The position numbers and the translations under genes were made by a program. A DNA stretch of 64,000 nt. Origin: Paramecium octaurelia. Lineage: Eukaryota; Ciliophora; Oligohymenophorea; Peniculida; Parameciidae. The DNA lies in the NCBI GenBank assembly GCA_905182995.1, contig CAJJDP010000129.1, positions 210,002 to 274,001 of the forward strand, written 5' to 3'. Shown piece by piece: positions 22,893-33,603 of the stretch. A model generated the notes under the pieces. It saw nothing but the letters and a program-made list of their open reading frames with translations. It did not search any database and was not told the origin of the DNA. How positions within the stretch are numbered: the first letter of the stretch is position 1; each line of letters starts with the position of its first letter.

Positions 22893-24154
22893 ATGAGTGA
22901 TTCAATAACTGAGTCAAATTCCTTCGAAAGAAATGCTAATGCCGTAATATTGGACCATAAATATTTTCTGGTTCGTTTGATTTACAAGGGGAGGAGTCAC
23001 AACTTGTATTTAGGTAATTAGGTAAATCTAATAGGAAGTGTAGCTTTAAATAAGGATGATCCGAATACCTACTATTTAGTGGAAATGAAAAGGTATAGAG
23101 AATTAAATAAACGATAGTTAAGAGTAGTACAATTCCTTTGTGTGTGATGAAAGGATTGTAAAGAAAATGCATGATTGTACTAATTATAAATACATTGATT
23201 TTAGTGCAGCTCATTCCAAAGACCATTCAATCCGGAATTTATAAGTATAAGAATATGGAATATCGATATAATATAAAGGAGAGATGCGGGCCATCTCTTA
23301 AACTATGTTTTCAACATCAAAATCGGAAGTTTTCGGATTAAGTGTTTGCTACTCTGGCAATCGAAGCGGTAATACTGAGAATGTAAATCTAGATATCTGC
23401 GTTGGAGAAAATGCATTAGGCATCAATAGTTCATTGTTATTTGAAGCCCAAGAAATTTGTGACGCTTTATAGAGGAGTTCAATTGCTTTTAACTGACCTA
23501 AAATTTGCCTAGAAATACAAATTAAGGTAGATCCTAAATCAGAATACGAAAAACAAATTTCAATATGCCTTAGCTTTAAATAAATATTCAAGTCTGAATC
23601 TGCATTTAGGGATAAGTAAGCCTATAGTTAAATCAAGAACCGTGTCCTAGAGATGATCTAGAATCTTTGGCTTACATTCTGATAAACTTTTATATTGGAG
23701 GTCGACTATTTAAGACGAAGCAGAAGAAAACGAAAAGCGATAAGATAAAGGAAGTCGAGTTACAAAAGATGAATCTGATAATTGAGAAGGCTTTTCCGTC
23801 TCTGCCAAAAGAAATAATTTAATTTTATTACAATGTTAAGTTGTCCAATCTTGATCAGTACAAAGTAATCAACTACGATGAATTGAAGTCCTACTTTTAT
23901 AAAATGATGCAGAAAAACAATAACACAACTATTTTGAAGTCTTATCCATGGGTAATGCTATTATCAATATGAAGAATCAAGAATTGATCGACCCTCAAAA
24001 ATAGAGTTCTATCAGTAGTTTATCTTCTGTTGTTGAAGATGATGAAAACGAATCCGATGATTCATTGATAGAAGAATAATCAATTCTGAGTGTTATTGAG
24101 AATTTGAAATAAATTACTAAAACTAAAAAACTACTTTCGGAATTGGATAATTGA
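22893..24154 (+). CDS. Casein kinase 1-like pseudokinase
   Basis: ATG 22893 (MSDSITESN), TGA 24152-24154, with introns of 21, 25, 28, 24, 25 and 23 nt. CK1 landmarks occur in order: LDHKYFLVRLIYKG, a VAIK-type lysine in YLVEMKS, IPKTIQSGIYKYKNMEY, CGPSLKLCF, RKFSDQ, then ALEKMHQASIVHCYLKPKKF, LTDLKFAQKYK and PRDDLESLAYILI. In the catalytic loop HRDLK is HCYLK, so the catalytic Asp is Tyr. DFG is DLK and the glycine loop is degenerate. The fold is kept but catalysis is probably lost. The C-terminus is acidic and serine-rich. It ends 9 bp before the cathepsin gene. Confidence 0.8.
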
Positions 24155-24163
24155 TTTATAAAA

Positions 24164-25170
24164 ATGTTATAATTTATATGCTTAATAATATCTTTGGTAT
24201 CTGCGAGAAACCCATTTATAACAGCATTTGTAAACTCAATCAAAACAACTTGGACTGTACTTTTCCTCCTCTATTTATTTAGGCTGCCAATTATGAAAGA
24301 TGGAACGATAAGTCAGAAGAGTTTTACTCCAAGTACTTCAATGTTATCGTCGATCACAGCGAGCCAATCGAATTCAAATTCTATGAGCATTTAGAAAACT
24401 TGCCACCAAGTTTCTCAGCTTCAGAAAAATGGCCTGGTTGTCCATCTATTGGATCGATTCCAGATCAAGGGAACTGTGGTTCTTGTTGGGCAGTATCAGC
24501 TGCCTCTACAATGAGTGATCGTCTTTGTATTGCCTCCAGTCAAACAGATCAGAGACAGATTTCTGCTGAAGATCTTTTAAGTTGCTGTGGAATTAATTGT
24601 GGAGATTGTGATGGTGGTATACCTGTTGGGGCATGGAAGTATTTCAAATTAGAAGGAATAGTCACAGGGGGTGCCTACGATGATTTAAGTTTTTGTAAAT
24701 CTTACTCTTTCCCTCCTTGCAGTCATGGGAATAATTCTGGAAAGTATTCTAAATGTGATGAGGATATTTTATTGTTGACCAATACTCCCTCATGCACCAA
24801 AAAATGTCATTCTTAATCCTCAAGAACCTATGATATTGATAAGATCAGATCAAGAGAGACCCCTTACAGACTTGTTCAAGATTAAGAGCAAATTAAAAAT
24901 GAGATCTATTTGAATGGACCTGTATAGGCTGTGTTTATAGTCGAAGATGATTTCTTAAGTTATAAATCTGGTGTTTATCAACATACAACTGGATCATTTA
25001 GAGGGAGACATGCAGTCAAGATTATTGGGTGGGGAACTGAGAACGGAGTACCTTATTGGGAAGCAGTAAATTCATGGAACGATGGCTGGGGTATCAATGG
25101 AAAGTTCAAGTTTTTAAGAGGGTCTAACCATCTGGAAATTGAATAAAATGTTTATGCATCAATTATTTGA
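24164..25170 (+). CDS. Cathepsin B-like secreted cysteine protease
   Basis: ATG 24164, one 26-nt intron near 24257-24282, TGA 25168-25170, 326 residues. The N-terminal signal peptide is [14 protein letters not shown], followed by a propeptide with TAANYERW. In the mature enzyme the catalytic Cys is in [14 protein letters not shown]. The cathepsin B glycine/cysteine block [12 protein letters not shown] is present, the active-site His is in [11 protein letters not shown], and the Asn is in [11 protein letters not shown] short occluding-loop-like segment ([11 protein letters not shown]) suggests possible exopeptidase activity. Papain family C1A; likely a lysosomal or phagosomal digestive protease. 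All catalytic residues are intact. Confidence 0.92.
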
Positions 25171-25534
25171 ATGGATGATGCAATAATCATGTTCATTTTA
25201 TAAAGTATTTGTTTATAAATAATTTATTTGGACCGATTCTCTTTCCCATCTTTGGTTCCTCCTCCACCTATAATATCAGTATATATATATATTTATCCCT
25301 ATCTATATTGTTTTTACAGAGAACCATCCACGCTAAGTTCAATTAAGGCATTTTATTTTTAAATATCTCTTGTGTCCTTGTCATGAGTGTGTATGGACAA
25401 TCTTATCAAATTAAATCGCAATGAGTGAATTAAGGTCCAATCTCAACAAAAACCTTCTGGTTTTCATAAATAAAAATTAAGATTTTTATGTAGTTCGTGA
25501 ATTAATATAAAATATTATTTTTGTTAAAACTGAA
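25171..25534. other. Intergenic region with AT microsatellite
   Basis: AT-rich spacer containing a short (TA)n run at about 25279-25293. No coding frame supported on either strand. Confidence 0.5.
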
Positions 25535-26400
25535 ATGTCTTCTAACATCTATTTGACATAGACTTAAATCCATGAGTTATTTAAGATTTGCGAACTTAAA
25601 ACAACTGATGTTAAAAAACTAGAAATCCCCTCTTTTGGGGAGGTTGAATAAAGTGCAAATTTACCTGATTTCCAGTAGGAAGTATAAATAATGCATTATT
25701 TATTAGGTATGTCATTTCTCCTCAGATTCCAAGAAAGAAGATAATTATACTACAAACCCTACGAATAATACTAATAGACATCCAAGCTAGGACTCAATCT
25801 TCGAAATCAAGGATGACACTGTTAGAAGTATATCGAATGATTATTTAGTCCAGTATCAAAGTTAGAATATGAGAATTTGAAAAGAGATGCTCTTTGTTAT
25901 TAATCTCTGGTTAAACAAAATAAAGAATTCAAACCCAACAAACCAATCGTCATTTAACTAAATCAATAAAAATGTAAAAAACTCATTTCTATTCACTAGC
26001 ATAGCACTCATTCTTTTAAGAGAATAATAAAAAAATGTAGAGACACATTTATGATCTCTTATAGAATGTCAAGTCTATTGAACATGAAAATTAAAAATAT
26101 TAAGATGATATATTATAACTAAGATTATAAATATAAGATTAATTAAAGATCATATAGCAAGGTAAAATAGACTAAGAAAGGCTTAAAATATCAATTATTC
26201 AAAAGGACGAAGCTTATATCAAACTAAAAACTAACTATGATAAATTAGCAAAAGACTTCGAAAGGACTAAAAATTGCAAAAGTGCTCAAAGAGGCTCTTA
26301 TTTATCAGCTAATCCTTCGAACTATTCGTTAATAGGATTATCAAAGATTAATCTTAAAAATTACTGCAACTAGAGCTTAATTGTTGAAAAATAGAGTTGA
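25535..26400 (+). CDS. Coiled-coil protein
   Basis: ATG 25535, TGA 26398-26400. Three introns (19 nt near 25708-25726, 26 nt near 25830-25855, 26 nt near 25975-26000) yield one frame of about 260 residues. The second half is a long K/Q/E-rich coiled coil (KSIEHENQKYQDDILQLRLQ) ending in a polar Ser/Asn tail. The N-terminus is acidic and polar. No family recognised. Confidence 0.65.
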
Positions 26401-26554
26401 AAATGATGATTTTTTTCTATAGACACATTATTTCACTAAATTTTTATATACACCCATTCTAATTCTATTAAGATGATCTTATTGGTTACTCTAAAAGCTT
26501 AGAAAATGGCTATTTTAATTGTTGGTTATAAATTTGATTTTTATTAATTATTTA

Positions 26555-27132
26555 ATGAAATAAATTATCATTTTAGCATTACTCCTAATCTTGGTTCTTG
26601 GAGATTCACACCATAATAGAAATAATCATTAGAGGCACAAGAAAGGACATGGTAAATAAATTAGAATAACCTAGTCTTTAAGTGGGTTTTGTTTTCCATA
26701 CTTGCAGTTGGGGCTTTTCTGGTAATTAGAAAAATAATAAGAAAAAGAAGACAAATGAAAAGAATGAAAAAGCAAGGCCACAATAACTTATCAGATGCAG
26801 TGGTTTTTGGAGAACCAATGCATGACAATGTTTAACAACCTTAATTCTATGCTGTTCCTGTTGATTAATACGAACAATATCAAAATTGGATGAAACAACA
26901 AAAACAACAATAAGAAGCCTTATTATAATAATAATAATAGTAGATTCAACAACAAATATTGTTACAATAATAATAATAGGCTGTTCAAAATACTTAAATT
27001 CCTTAATAACCTGTTGCTGGTTATCCAGTATATCAACAGTATCCTCAATAAGTACCAACCATAGTTTACCCTTAATTATTGAACAAGAGTTATGTTGAGA
27101 CTTAATTGCCCGATGTTAAGGGTCCATAATGA
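26555..27132 (+). CDS. Signal-peptide, single-TM protein with polyQ cytosolic tail
   Basis: ATG 26555, 23-nt intron near 26652-26674, TGA 27130-27132, about 184 residues. Starts with a signal peptide (KQIIILALLLILVLG), a short His/Asn-rich lumenal segment, a TM helix (WVLFSILAVGAFLVI) and a very basic stop-transfer stretch (RKIIRKRRQMKRMKK). The remainder is Q/P/Y-rich with polyQ written mostly as TAA/TAG, ending in repeats of the P-V-Y-Q-Q type. Predicted type I membrane protein; function unknown. Confidence 0.75.
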
Positions 27133-27445
27133 ACTATCCATTATAAAAAATATCATTACATCATTATTATTATGAATCTATAGTTGTAAAATATCTGTAC
27201 TTGAGAGACTTCTCTCCCTGTAATCCAATTAAAGGCGGATATTATTAGTAATTGATTAAATAATTATTTCTTAAAATTTTCTAAAATGTACTACGAGGTC
27301 TTTGTCAATTCATGATGTCAGATAGGTAGTCAATGGTTTTGGATATTCGATATGCACTCTGATAAGAGAGGAAGGATATAGTGGTTTGGAGTTAAAATAT
27401 GGAAAATAATATAATAATCGGAAAATAATCTTAAGATTAGGATGA
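27129..27445 (+). CDS. Small hypothetical protein
   Basis: A plus frame from ATG 27129 to TGA 27443-27445 becomes continuous (about 88 residues) if a 50-nt GT...AG stretch at about 27249-27298 is removed. Exon segments such as YLYLRDFSPCNPIKGGYY and GFGYSICTLIREEGYSGLE look coding and are locally less AT-rich than their surroundings. The start overlaps the stop of the upstream gene (ATGA), which is unusual, so the true start may differ. No domain recognised. Confidence 0.35.
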
Positions 27446-27509
27446 TACTGAAATTTTCGTATTTATAGAAATAAGTGGATATAAATGATATAAAATAAAA
27501 TAAAATTAA

Positions 27510-28511
27510 ATGGGGCCATATCTAAGCTAACCAAAAAAAGATAAAACAACAACAACAGGATAAGGAAAGTCTGTGATATTTGCTGCCTCAGAAATGCAAG
27601 GTATGGAATTGATGACTCAATTTAGGCTGGAGAAACACTATGGAGGATGCTCATATTCATAAACCTGATGTTATACAAGACATCTCTATTTTTGGTGTGT
27701 TTGATGGCCATGGAGGTAGAGAAGTTGCCTTATTTGTGGAAAAGCACTTCATTGATGAATTACTTAAAAATAAAAATTTTAAGGATCAAAAATTTGAAGA
27801 GGCTCTCAAAGAAACCTTTTTAAAGATGGACGAATTGTTATTGACTCCAGAAGGATAGAAAGAATTAAATTAATACAAAGCAACTGATAGCGATGGTAAT
27901 TTTTTCATTCGATTTTAGAATCTTATGCTGGATGCACAGCCAATGTAGCCTTGATTCATAAGAATACTCTGTATGTTGCCAATGCTGGTGATTCAAGAAC
28001 AGTTTTATGCAGAAATAATATTAATTATGACATGAGTGTTGATCACAAACCGGATAATCCTGAGGAGAAATCCAGAATTGAGAGAGCAGGCGGTTTCGTT
28101 AGTGATGGTCGAGTTAATGGTATTTATTTATTACAATATAAATCTAGGTAACCTCAATTTATCAAGAGCCTTGGGTGATTTAGAATATAAACGTGATAGC
28201 AAGTTAAGAGTTAATGAATAATTGATTATTGCTATTCCAGACGTCAAGAAAGTCGAACTAGGACCATAAGACAAGTAGTCAATACTCTTAAACTTAGATT
28301 TATCCTGATGGGTTGTGATGGTGTATTCGAAACTTTGAATCATACAGAATTATTAAAATAAGTTAATTCCACTTTGGGCTAAGCATAAGTGACTGAGGAA
28401 TTATTGAGAAGGGCTGCTGAAGATTTGTTAGATTAATTATTAGCCCCAGATACAAGTTAAGGAACAGGTTGTGACAATATGACTACCATCCTAGTCTATT
28501 TGAAAAAATGA
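27510..28511 (+). CDS. PP2C-family (PPM) serine/threonine phosphatase
   Basis: ATG 27510, TGA 28509-28511, introns of 25, 23, 28 and 23 nt near 27602, 27897, 28120 and 28275. About 300 residues, the usual size of a bare PP2C catalytic domain. Motifs in order: WRNTMEDAH, FGVFDGHGGREVA (metal-binding Asp/Gly), AGCTANVAL, VANAGDSRTVLC, DHKPDNPEEKSRIERAGG, LNLSRALGDLEYK, FILMGCDGVFE and GCDNMTTILVYL. All metal-coordinating aspartates are present. The glycine near the N-terminus is preceded only by Met (MGPYLS), so N-myristoylation is possible. A general protein phosphatase. Confidence 0.93.
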
Positions 28512-28676
28512 AATAAATTATAAAAGCAAAGTTTATTTGGTATTATCCGATATTGTCATTATTCTGGTAATCCACTATTTCCATCTATAAATATCTTACA
28601 TTCTTCAATTATTTTATCTATTTTCACAATTCCTAAAACTTCTTCAATTGATAATATTGCATTCTTATTATTTAGG

Positions 28677-29200
28677 ATGTTAATTCATTAGTTTACTCAA
28701 TATTCCATCAATTTTTAGATTACAATTATGTTGTTTTATTTATCACACAAACTTTTAACAGTGAATTCCTTGATTATAAAGAATATTTATATGAACTATT
28801 AAACTGAACCCTTTATTAACAAGATTAGCTTTCTAAAAAATCTAAATATTAATGAAATTGATATTTTAATAAGCCCCTTTTTGGAGATATAAAAAAAATT
28901 TTAGAAACCCTTATATCTTTTTAAAGCGTACCTCATTTTGAAAAACCTTCTAAACAAGGGAACTCCATAATTAGTTAGGTTTCCTTAAGAAGCTCTGCAT
29001 TTAGAGCTGATAGAATTGATTATAGACAAATATGTTTATCACACAAATTTGTTCAATTCTGCTAAAGATTTTAAAGGAATTAATATAGATTATTTAAAAA
29101 GGAGATTTTTATTTTTAACATTGTTAGAGATAATCAATTATTGTAAATGTAATTACTGTAATTCTCTCTGTCTAATTCATATTATAACATTTTAATAAAT
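28677..29200 (+). CDS. Hypothetical open frame, uncertain
   Basis: A plus frame free of TGA runs from about 28677 into the next gene. Segments such as KKFQKPLYLFKAYLILKNLL and LLNKGTPQLVRFPQEALHLE look protein-like, and the opposite strand gives nothing better. I see no TGA that would end it before the PH-domain gene at 29214, so if real it ends through an intron or belongs to the next gene. Limits are approximate. Confidence 0.25.
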
Positions 29201-29213
29201 ATTATTCTAAAAT

Positions 29214-30506
29214 ATGCAGCAAAATTAAAGCAATCAAGAAGATGATTAGCCTAATAACATCGTGGACAATCTAGAATTTTAATCTGTTCTTGACAGTATT
29301 TATTGCTTTAAGTATTTTAAGTTCAAAATCTAAATGATGATTAATTTTAAGAGGAAACACCAGAATAAAACAATTAAGCTTCAGATGCGAACAGATAAGA
29401 ACGTCATTTACATTTAATTGCTCACTAATTACATAAATAAAATGAGCAACAACCATAGCTTGTTTTAGAGGGTGAATTTTATAAAGTTAGTCCTCATTTG
29501 TTGGAAACGAATTCTGTAAAGCTTATTATATATTTTACAGACATATTATTGCACTTTACAATAAAAAAGATTTACTTATTACAACATAAAAAATAAAGAT
29601 AAACCTTTAGGAATTTTGGACTTTGATTATTAAAAATACATCTTTTCTTTTGTGAAATCAAAGGATGACTAATACATTCAGAGTTTCATGTATATATTTA
29701 AATATAAAAGATTACAGCCAGAAGGCTGTGAGAAGAAATTCGAATTTGTAGTTCCCACTAGAACCAGAGACTAGTCAAAATAGTGGGTTCAATTAATTCA
29801 ATAATACATCTATTAATCATATGGATGTCAAAATAATATAACGAGCATGTCTAGATATCATAGATTTTGGAGACATGAACGAATTTTGGACCCTCAAATT
29901 TTAAATTAGGCTTAAACAGGGGATTTATTGATATTTCGAACAAGAGGAACACTTTAAAATTTGTAAAGATCTATCACTAGAAGTGACTATGATCACATTG
30001 TCATGTTTCTTAAGAACTCTTGGGAAGATCCAATGCTCTTTGAGTCTAGCAATTAATATGGAGTCATCTCCTTTAGTTATAGTATTCTTTTTAGTGATAA
30101 CCTTAGAACGCTTTGTCAAAGCCAAATCTTACGAAAATTATGAAAAGTAATAGTTCTTTCAAATTAAAGGATTCTTTACAAGCCTTTGCTGAATGTGTCT
30201 GAGAATGATCGTATCCTGATGCATGCCTATGCGGAAGCCCAAATTGGGAAAGGTTACTCTTTGAGCATGATGAAATTCTTTAAGAAGAGCACGAGAAAAA
30301 AGTTTTTTTGTTCAGAACTGATTGCTTACATCTATCAACTGATGGGATTTATACCAGAAACAGAGAAGTGTTGTTCTTTCTTACCAGGTTAGTATCAACT
30401 TATTAGACTTATAGGCAATTTTACAGATGAAGATAAACGATTAGATTTACTTAAAAATGCTTAGCTAGGACCTGATTATATTGTGGATTTTTATTATCTA
30501 TAATGA
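29214..30506 (+). CDS. PH domain fused to permuted papain-like (C92/YiiX-type) amidase
   Basis: ATG 29214, TGA 30504-30506, introns of 26 nt (about 29298), 25 nt (about 29518), 19 nt (about 30075) and 23 nt (about 30147). About 395 residues. A PH domain spans residues 60-180: EGEFYKVSPHLLETNS, YIFSFVKSK, and KKFEFVVPT ending in QWVQLIQQYI. It is followed by a permuted NlpC/P60-like fold with GDLLIFRTRG, the His in SDYDHIVMFL and the Cys in KFFCSELIAYIYQ. The order His before Cys is the permuted arrangement of the YaeF/YiiX C92 family. Likely a membrane-recruited amidase or thioesterase acting on lipid or lipid-modified substrates. Confidence 0.8.
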
Positions 30507-30535
30507 TTAAGTTAAATATATATATGTTATATGAA

Positions 30536-31158
30536 TCAATTTATAGTTGAAAATATAAAATCTGCTAAGACCTTTTAAATTTCGAATAGAAAAGCATCAA
30601 ACTTTCTCTCTGCCTTAACTGCTTTCTAGATTTGTCTCTCTAGATTCTAGAATCCTTTGAGATTCTGTATTTTAATTACCTGAGTTCTAGAATTCATTTG
30701 GATTTCTCCTTCCTTCAATATTAAATCTATCATTTCAGAAAATGCATCATAGATTTAAGATTTATATCTATGTTGCATTCTGGCTTTTAGCCAATCTGTA
30801 TTATTAGTTTTCGTTTAATCAAGCTTGTACTTCTAATTTGAATTTTAGAATATCTGTGTATAACATTAACAATTACCCAATATTTTTGATTAAAATATCT
30901 TTCTACCAACATGCAATCGATTTCACACATTTTTTTGCATCCATATGTAGTTTAATTCAGTTTGAATTCGTTTTAAACAATGCTCTACTTTTAAATCATG
31001 CTTGCCAAGCTATTTTACATGCCATTCTTAATAAATTGATTTGCTGTTTCAATAAACTCATTTTTTGGTTCGCCTTCATAATTTCATTATTCAATACCTA
31101 ATATTGGAAAAATGGGAGTTGATTGAAAGAATGTGTATTGTTGAATTGGATATTGCAT
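30536..31158 (-). CDS. Hypothetical coiled-coil-containing protein
   Basis: ATG 31158, TGA 30536-30538, with introns of 24 nt (about 31068-31091) and 23 nt (about 30847-30869). About 190 residues. Middle region reads GCKKMCEIDCMLVERYFNQK with three cysteines; the C-terminal 80 residues are K/Q/E-rich and probably helical (QNLERQIQKAVKAERKFDAF). Ends 30 bp from the convergent PH/C92 gene. No family recognised. Confidence 0.6.
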
Positions 31159-31563
31159 ATCTCCTTATTTATGCTCAAAAGAATTGGATTCACTCTTGTG
31201 TTAACATTCATTCAATGGATTTCTGTATCGTTAAAAAGAGCTTTCAGCCTCTAATATGAATAAATAGATTCATGCATACATCTTAAAGTAGGAATTTTAG
31301 CATTCAAACTAGTATTATTAAAATCCATTATATTAATTATGTATTTCTCAATATAAAACTATATTAAATAAATTATATTTCTATATATCTATATTTCCAA
31401 ATTTACTTTAAGGTAAAGACAAGAAAATTAATATTAATTTAAATACGTTTGTAAATGTATTTTTAACTCAACTTTTCATATTATTTAATTAGATATTCAA
31501 GTTATTTAATAATTATTATTGATCATCCAATAAAATTTAATAATATACTCTAATATAGAAGCT
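31159..31563. other. Intergenic region
   Basis: AT-rich spacer upstream of two divergent genes. It may contain a short 5' exon of the plus-strand gene that follows, since that gene lacks a clear start in its best frame. Nothing else seen. Confidence 0.4.
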
Positions 31564-32200
31564 ATGGATAAGAGAGTTCGTAAAATCACTTACTTTTATA
31601 TTCATTCTCCTAAATTCGTTATAGTTTATAAGAGCTTTCTTTAAGAATGCTTCAACTCTCACAAATTTAAATAATTCTGATGTTTATACTATTTATTATG
31701 AATAACAAAATTACCCAGTAACTTAAACAAATTTCGACGTCAAATATATTGGTATAACCCAAATATTTGTATTTTGAAGAGGCACACAGTCCTTATTACG
31801 CGCTTTTAAATTGTTTTCATAAAGAATTTTCAACCCTTATGATATATTGTACTTTGATGACATAATATTTCAAAAATATATAAACTCTTAAACTAACTAA
31901 CCTGGAGAGGATAAGGAGTATAGTTTTATAAGCACCATTTAATTTCTTAACAAATAAATGCTTCTTAAGCGAAATTCTTTGATTTCCCTACTAAAATGCT
32001 CTCAATTTTCAACTAAAGAATTTAGAACAAAAAAGACGTATAAAATATGTTATTTCAGAGTAATATGTATATAAGGATCAATGTCATAGGTGTACTTCTC
32101 ACTATCTTTTGTATTCTAATTAAGTGGAGGGTCCCAAATTTTGGGTTAAAGAATATGGGGCACATTGCTTGTTCTCTTGAAGGAATATTTGACAAAATGA
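31564..32200 (+). CDS. Hypothetical protein with N-terminal TM helix; start uncertain
   Basis: TGA 32198-32200. The main frame contains a hydrophobic segment (SLTFIFILLNSLQFIRAFFK), then a polar region (NSDVYTIYYEQQNYPVTQ). After removing a 21-nt intron at about 31772-31792 it continues as RIFNPYDILYFDDIIFQKYI and onward. The ATG at 31564 is out of that frame and would need a 49-nt intron; a start further upstream is equally possible. The last 100 bp overlap the opposite-strand small gene. No family recognised. Confidence 0.5.
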
Positions 32201-32347
32201 TTGCTGTTGCTGAAGATGTTCTTTTCCTTCCTTGGCTTCCTTCTCTTTGTTATATTTTAGCAGCTTTTCGAAATCTATCTCAATATGTTTTTAAGCAACA
32301 CTTCTTTGTAGCATTCCTGGATTTTTTCTACTGGCACAAGTTCCCAT
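32099..32347 (-). CDS. Small protein with N-myristoylation/palmitoylation-type start
   Basis: Uninterrupted frame ATG 32347 to TGA 32099-32101, 82 residues. Begins MGTCASRKN, matching the Met-Gly...Cys/Ser/Lys pattern of dually acylated membrane-tethered proteins. The middle is a K/E/Q-rich helix (FEKLLKYNKEKEAKEGKEH) and the tail is polar. No other domain. It overlaps the 3' end of the convergent plus gene by about 100 bp, so one of the two models may be wrong at its end. Confidence 0.5.
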
Positions 32348-33603
32348 TATTAATTGTTTGGATTATTAGATTATTAATAAATATTGTTTATAAGTTGAGA
32401 AGGCTATAAATACATAAAAAATTAAATCATAAGGATTAATTTATCATATTATTGAACATGTAATCTACTATCTTTATATATTTTTAAGAATAGGATATTT
32501 TCTGAAAATTTAAATTATTATAATTTTATTTTTCATAAACTCTTATAATTAAAGCCAGAAGTATTCTATTCCTTTTTGCCAATTAATTTTGAACATATAC
32601 CTGTCAAACGTAATTTTTCATTGAATTTTTCAATTTTCATTCCAAATGCCCTGCCCCCCTAAATTTATAATGTTCAGATAGAAAAACAAAAACTTTTTTT
32701 AAAAACTTTGACCAAACATAAGCTGTAACACTTTAAGATTATGTTGATTCAGCATCGAAAAACAAACATAAGATACTTATTCTAAATTGAATAAAAGCAA
32801 AATCTAGAAATCAGATATCTAGTAATCAACCATTAAAATTGAACTTATACTAAATTTAATCTTCATTTAATATTAATTAAATTGGAAACTATGTGACATT
32901 ACAAATCTATCCCAAAAACTATATTGTGAAGTTATTTGAAAATTCCCACAAATAATCCTCAAAAAGGCTTATTGACTTAATCTTGGGCCCTTGGCAAAAG
33001 AAACTTTGGGCTATTTGATTTTTAAAAATTTACTACACTCTCGTCTCTTGATTATATTTGGTAATGTCTATTAATATTGAATCCATATAAATTATATTCG
33101 ATTACGAGTCTCGTTAAAATGCAATTTAAGTTTCTAATCACTTGAATAAGAATGAAAAAAAAAAAATATATTTCAAATTCTAATTTGTAGGAATCGCTTA
33201 TGAACAGCTAGATTTAATACAAAATAACAAAGAAAATGCGTGTTTCCTTGATTAATGTTTCTTTACATATTATTTTACTATAAGAGAATGATAATAAAAT
33301 TAACATAATATAATAACTGATTTAGTACAATATATAAGTAAATTTATTGGAATCAATAGAGGATAACATACGGATAGATATTTTGAATACTTTCAATAAC
33401 TTTGCGATTAGTTAAGAGGAAATCTAAGAATACCCTAAATCAATTAAAATATATAATAGTTTAAAGATATACCTAAGCTCAAAATTAAACTTAGTCTTTA
33501 GCATCCTTTAATGATAATAAGATAGAAGGATGATAAAAAATAAACCAAAAAATATAATTTTATATGTTTAAATTTCCTACTAAATGTACATGCACTTATT
33601 AAA
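32348..33603. other. Longest gene-poor stretch, possible gene relic on minus strand
   Basis: About 1.26 kb without a supported gene. On the minus strand between about 33060 and 32525, fragments in shifting frames look protein-like (for example ILMVDYQISDF, and RAFGMKIEKFNEKLRLTG leading to a TGA near 32530). I could not join them into one model. The remainder towards 33600 is AT-rich with an A9 run near 33156. Could be a decayed gene. Confidence 0.35.

Noticed and set aside
23650..23665. Apparent frameshift in the CK1-like gene before RDDLESLAY
   Set aside because: A 25-nt GT...AG intron at about 23570-23594 restores one frame (PCPRDDLESLAY), so no lesion is needed.
31770..31795. In-frame TGA in the hypothetical gene at 31.6-32.2 kb
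   Set aside because: A 21-nt intron (GTATTTTGAA...ACACAG) removes it and keeps the frame.
32047..32409. 120-residue plus ORF with hydrophobic stretches
   Set aside because: Overlaps in another frame with the better-supported plus gene end and with the minus-strand MGTCAS gene; composition fits an antisense shadow.
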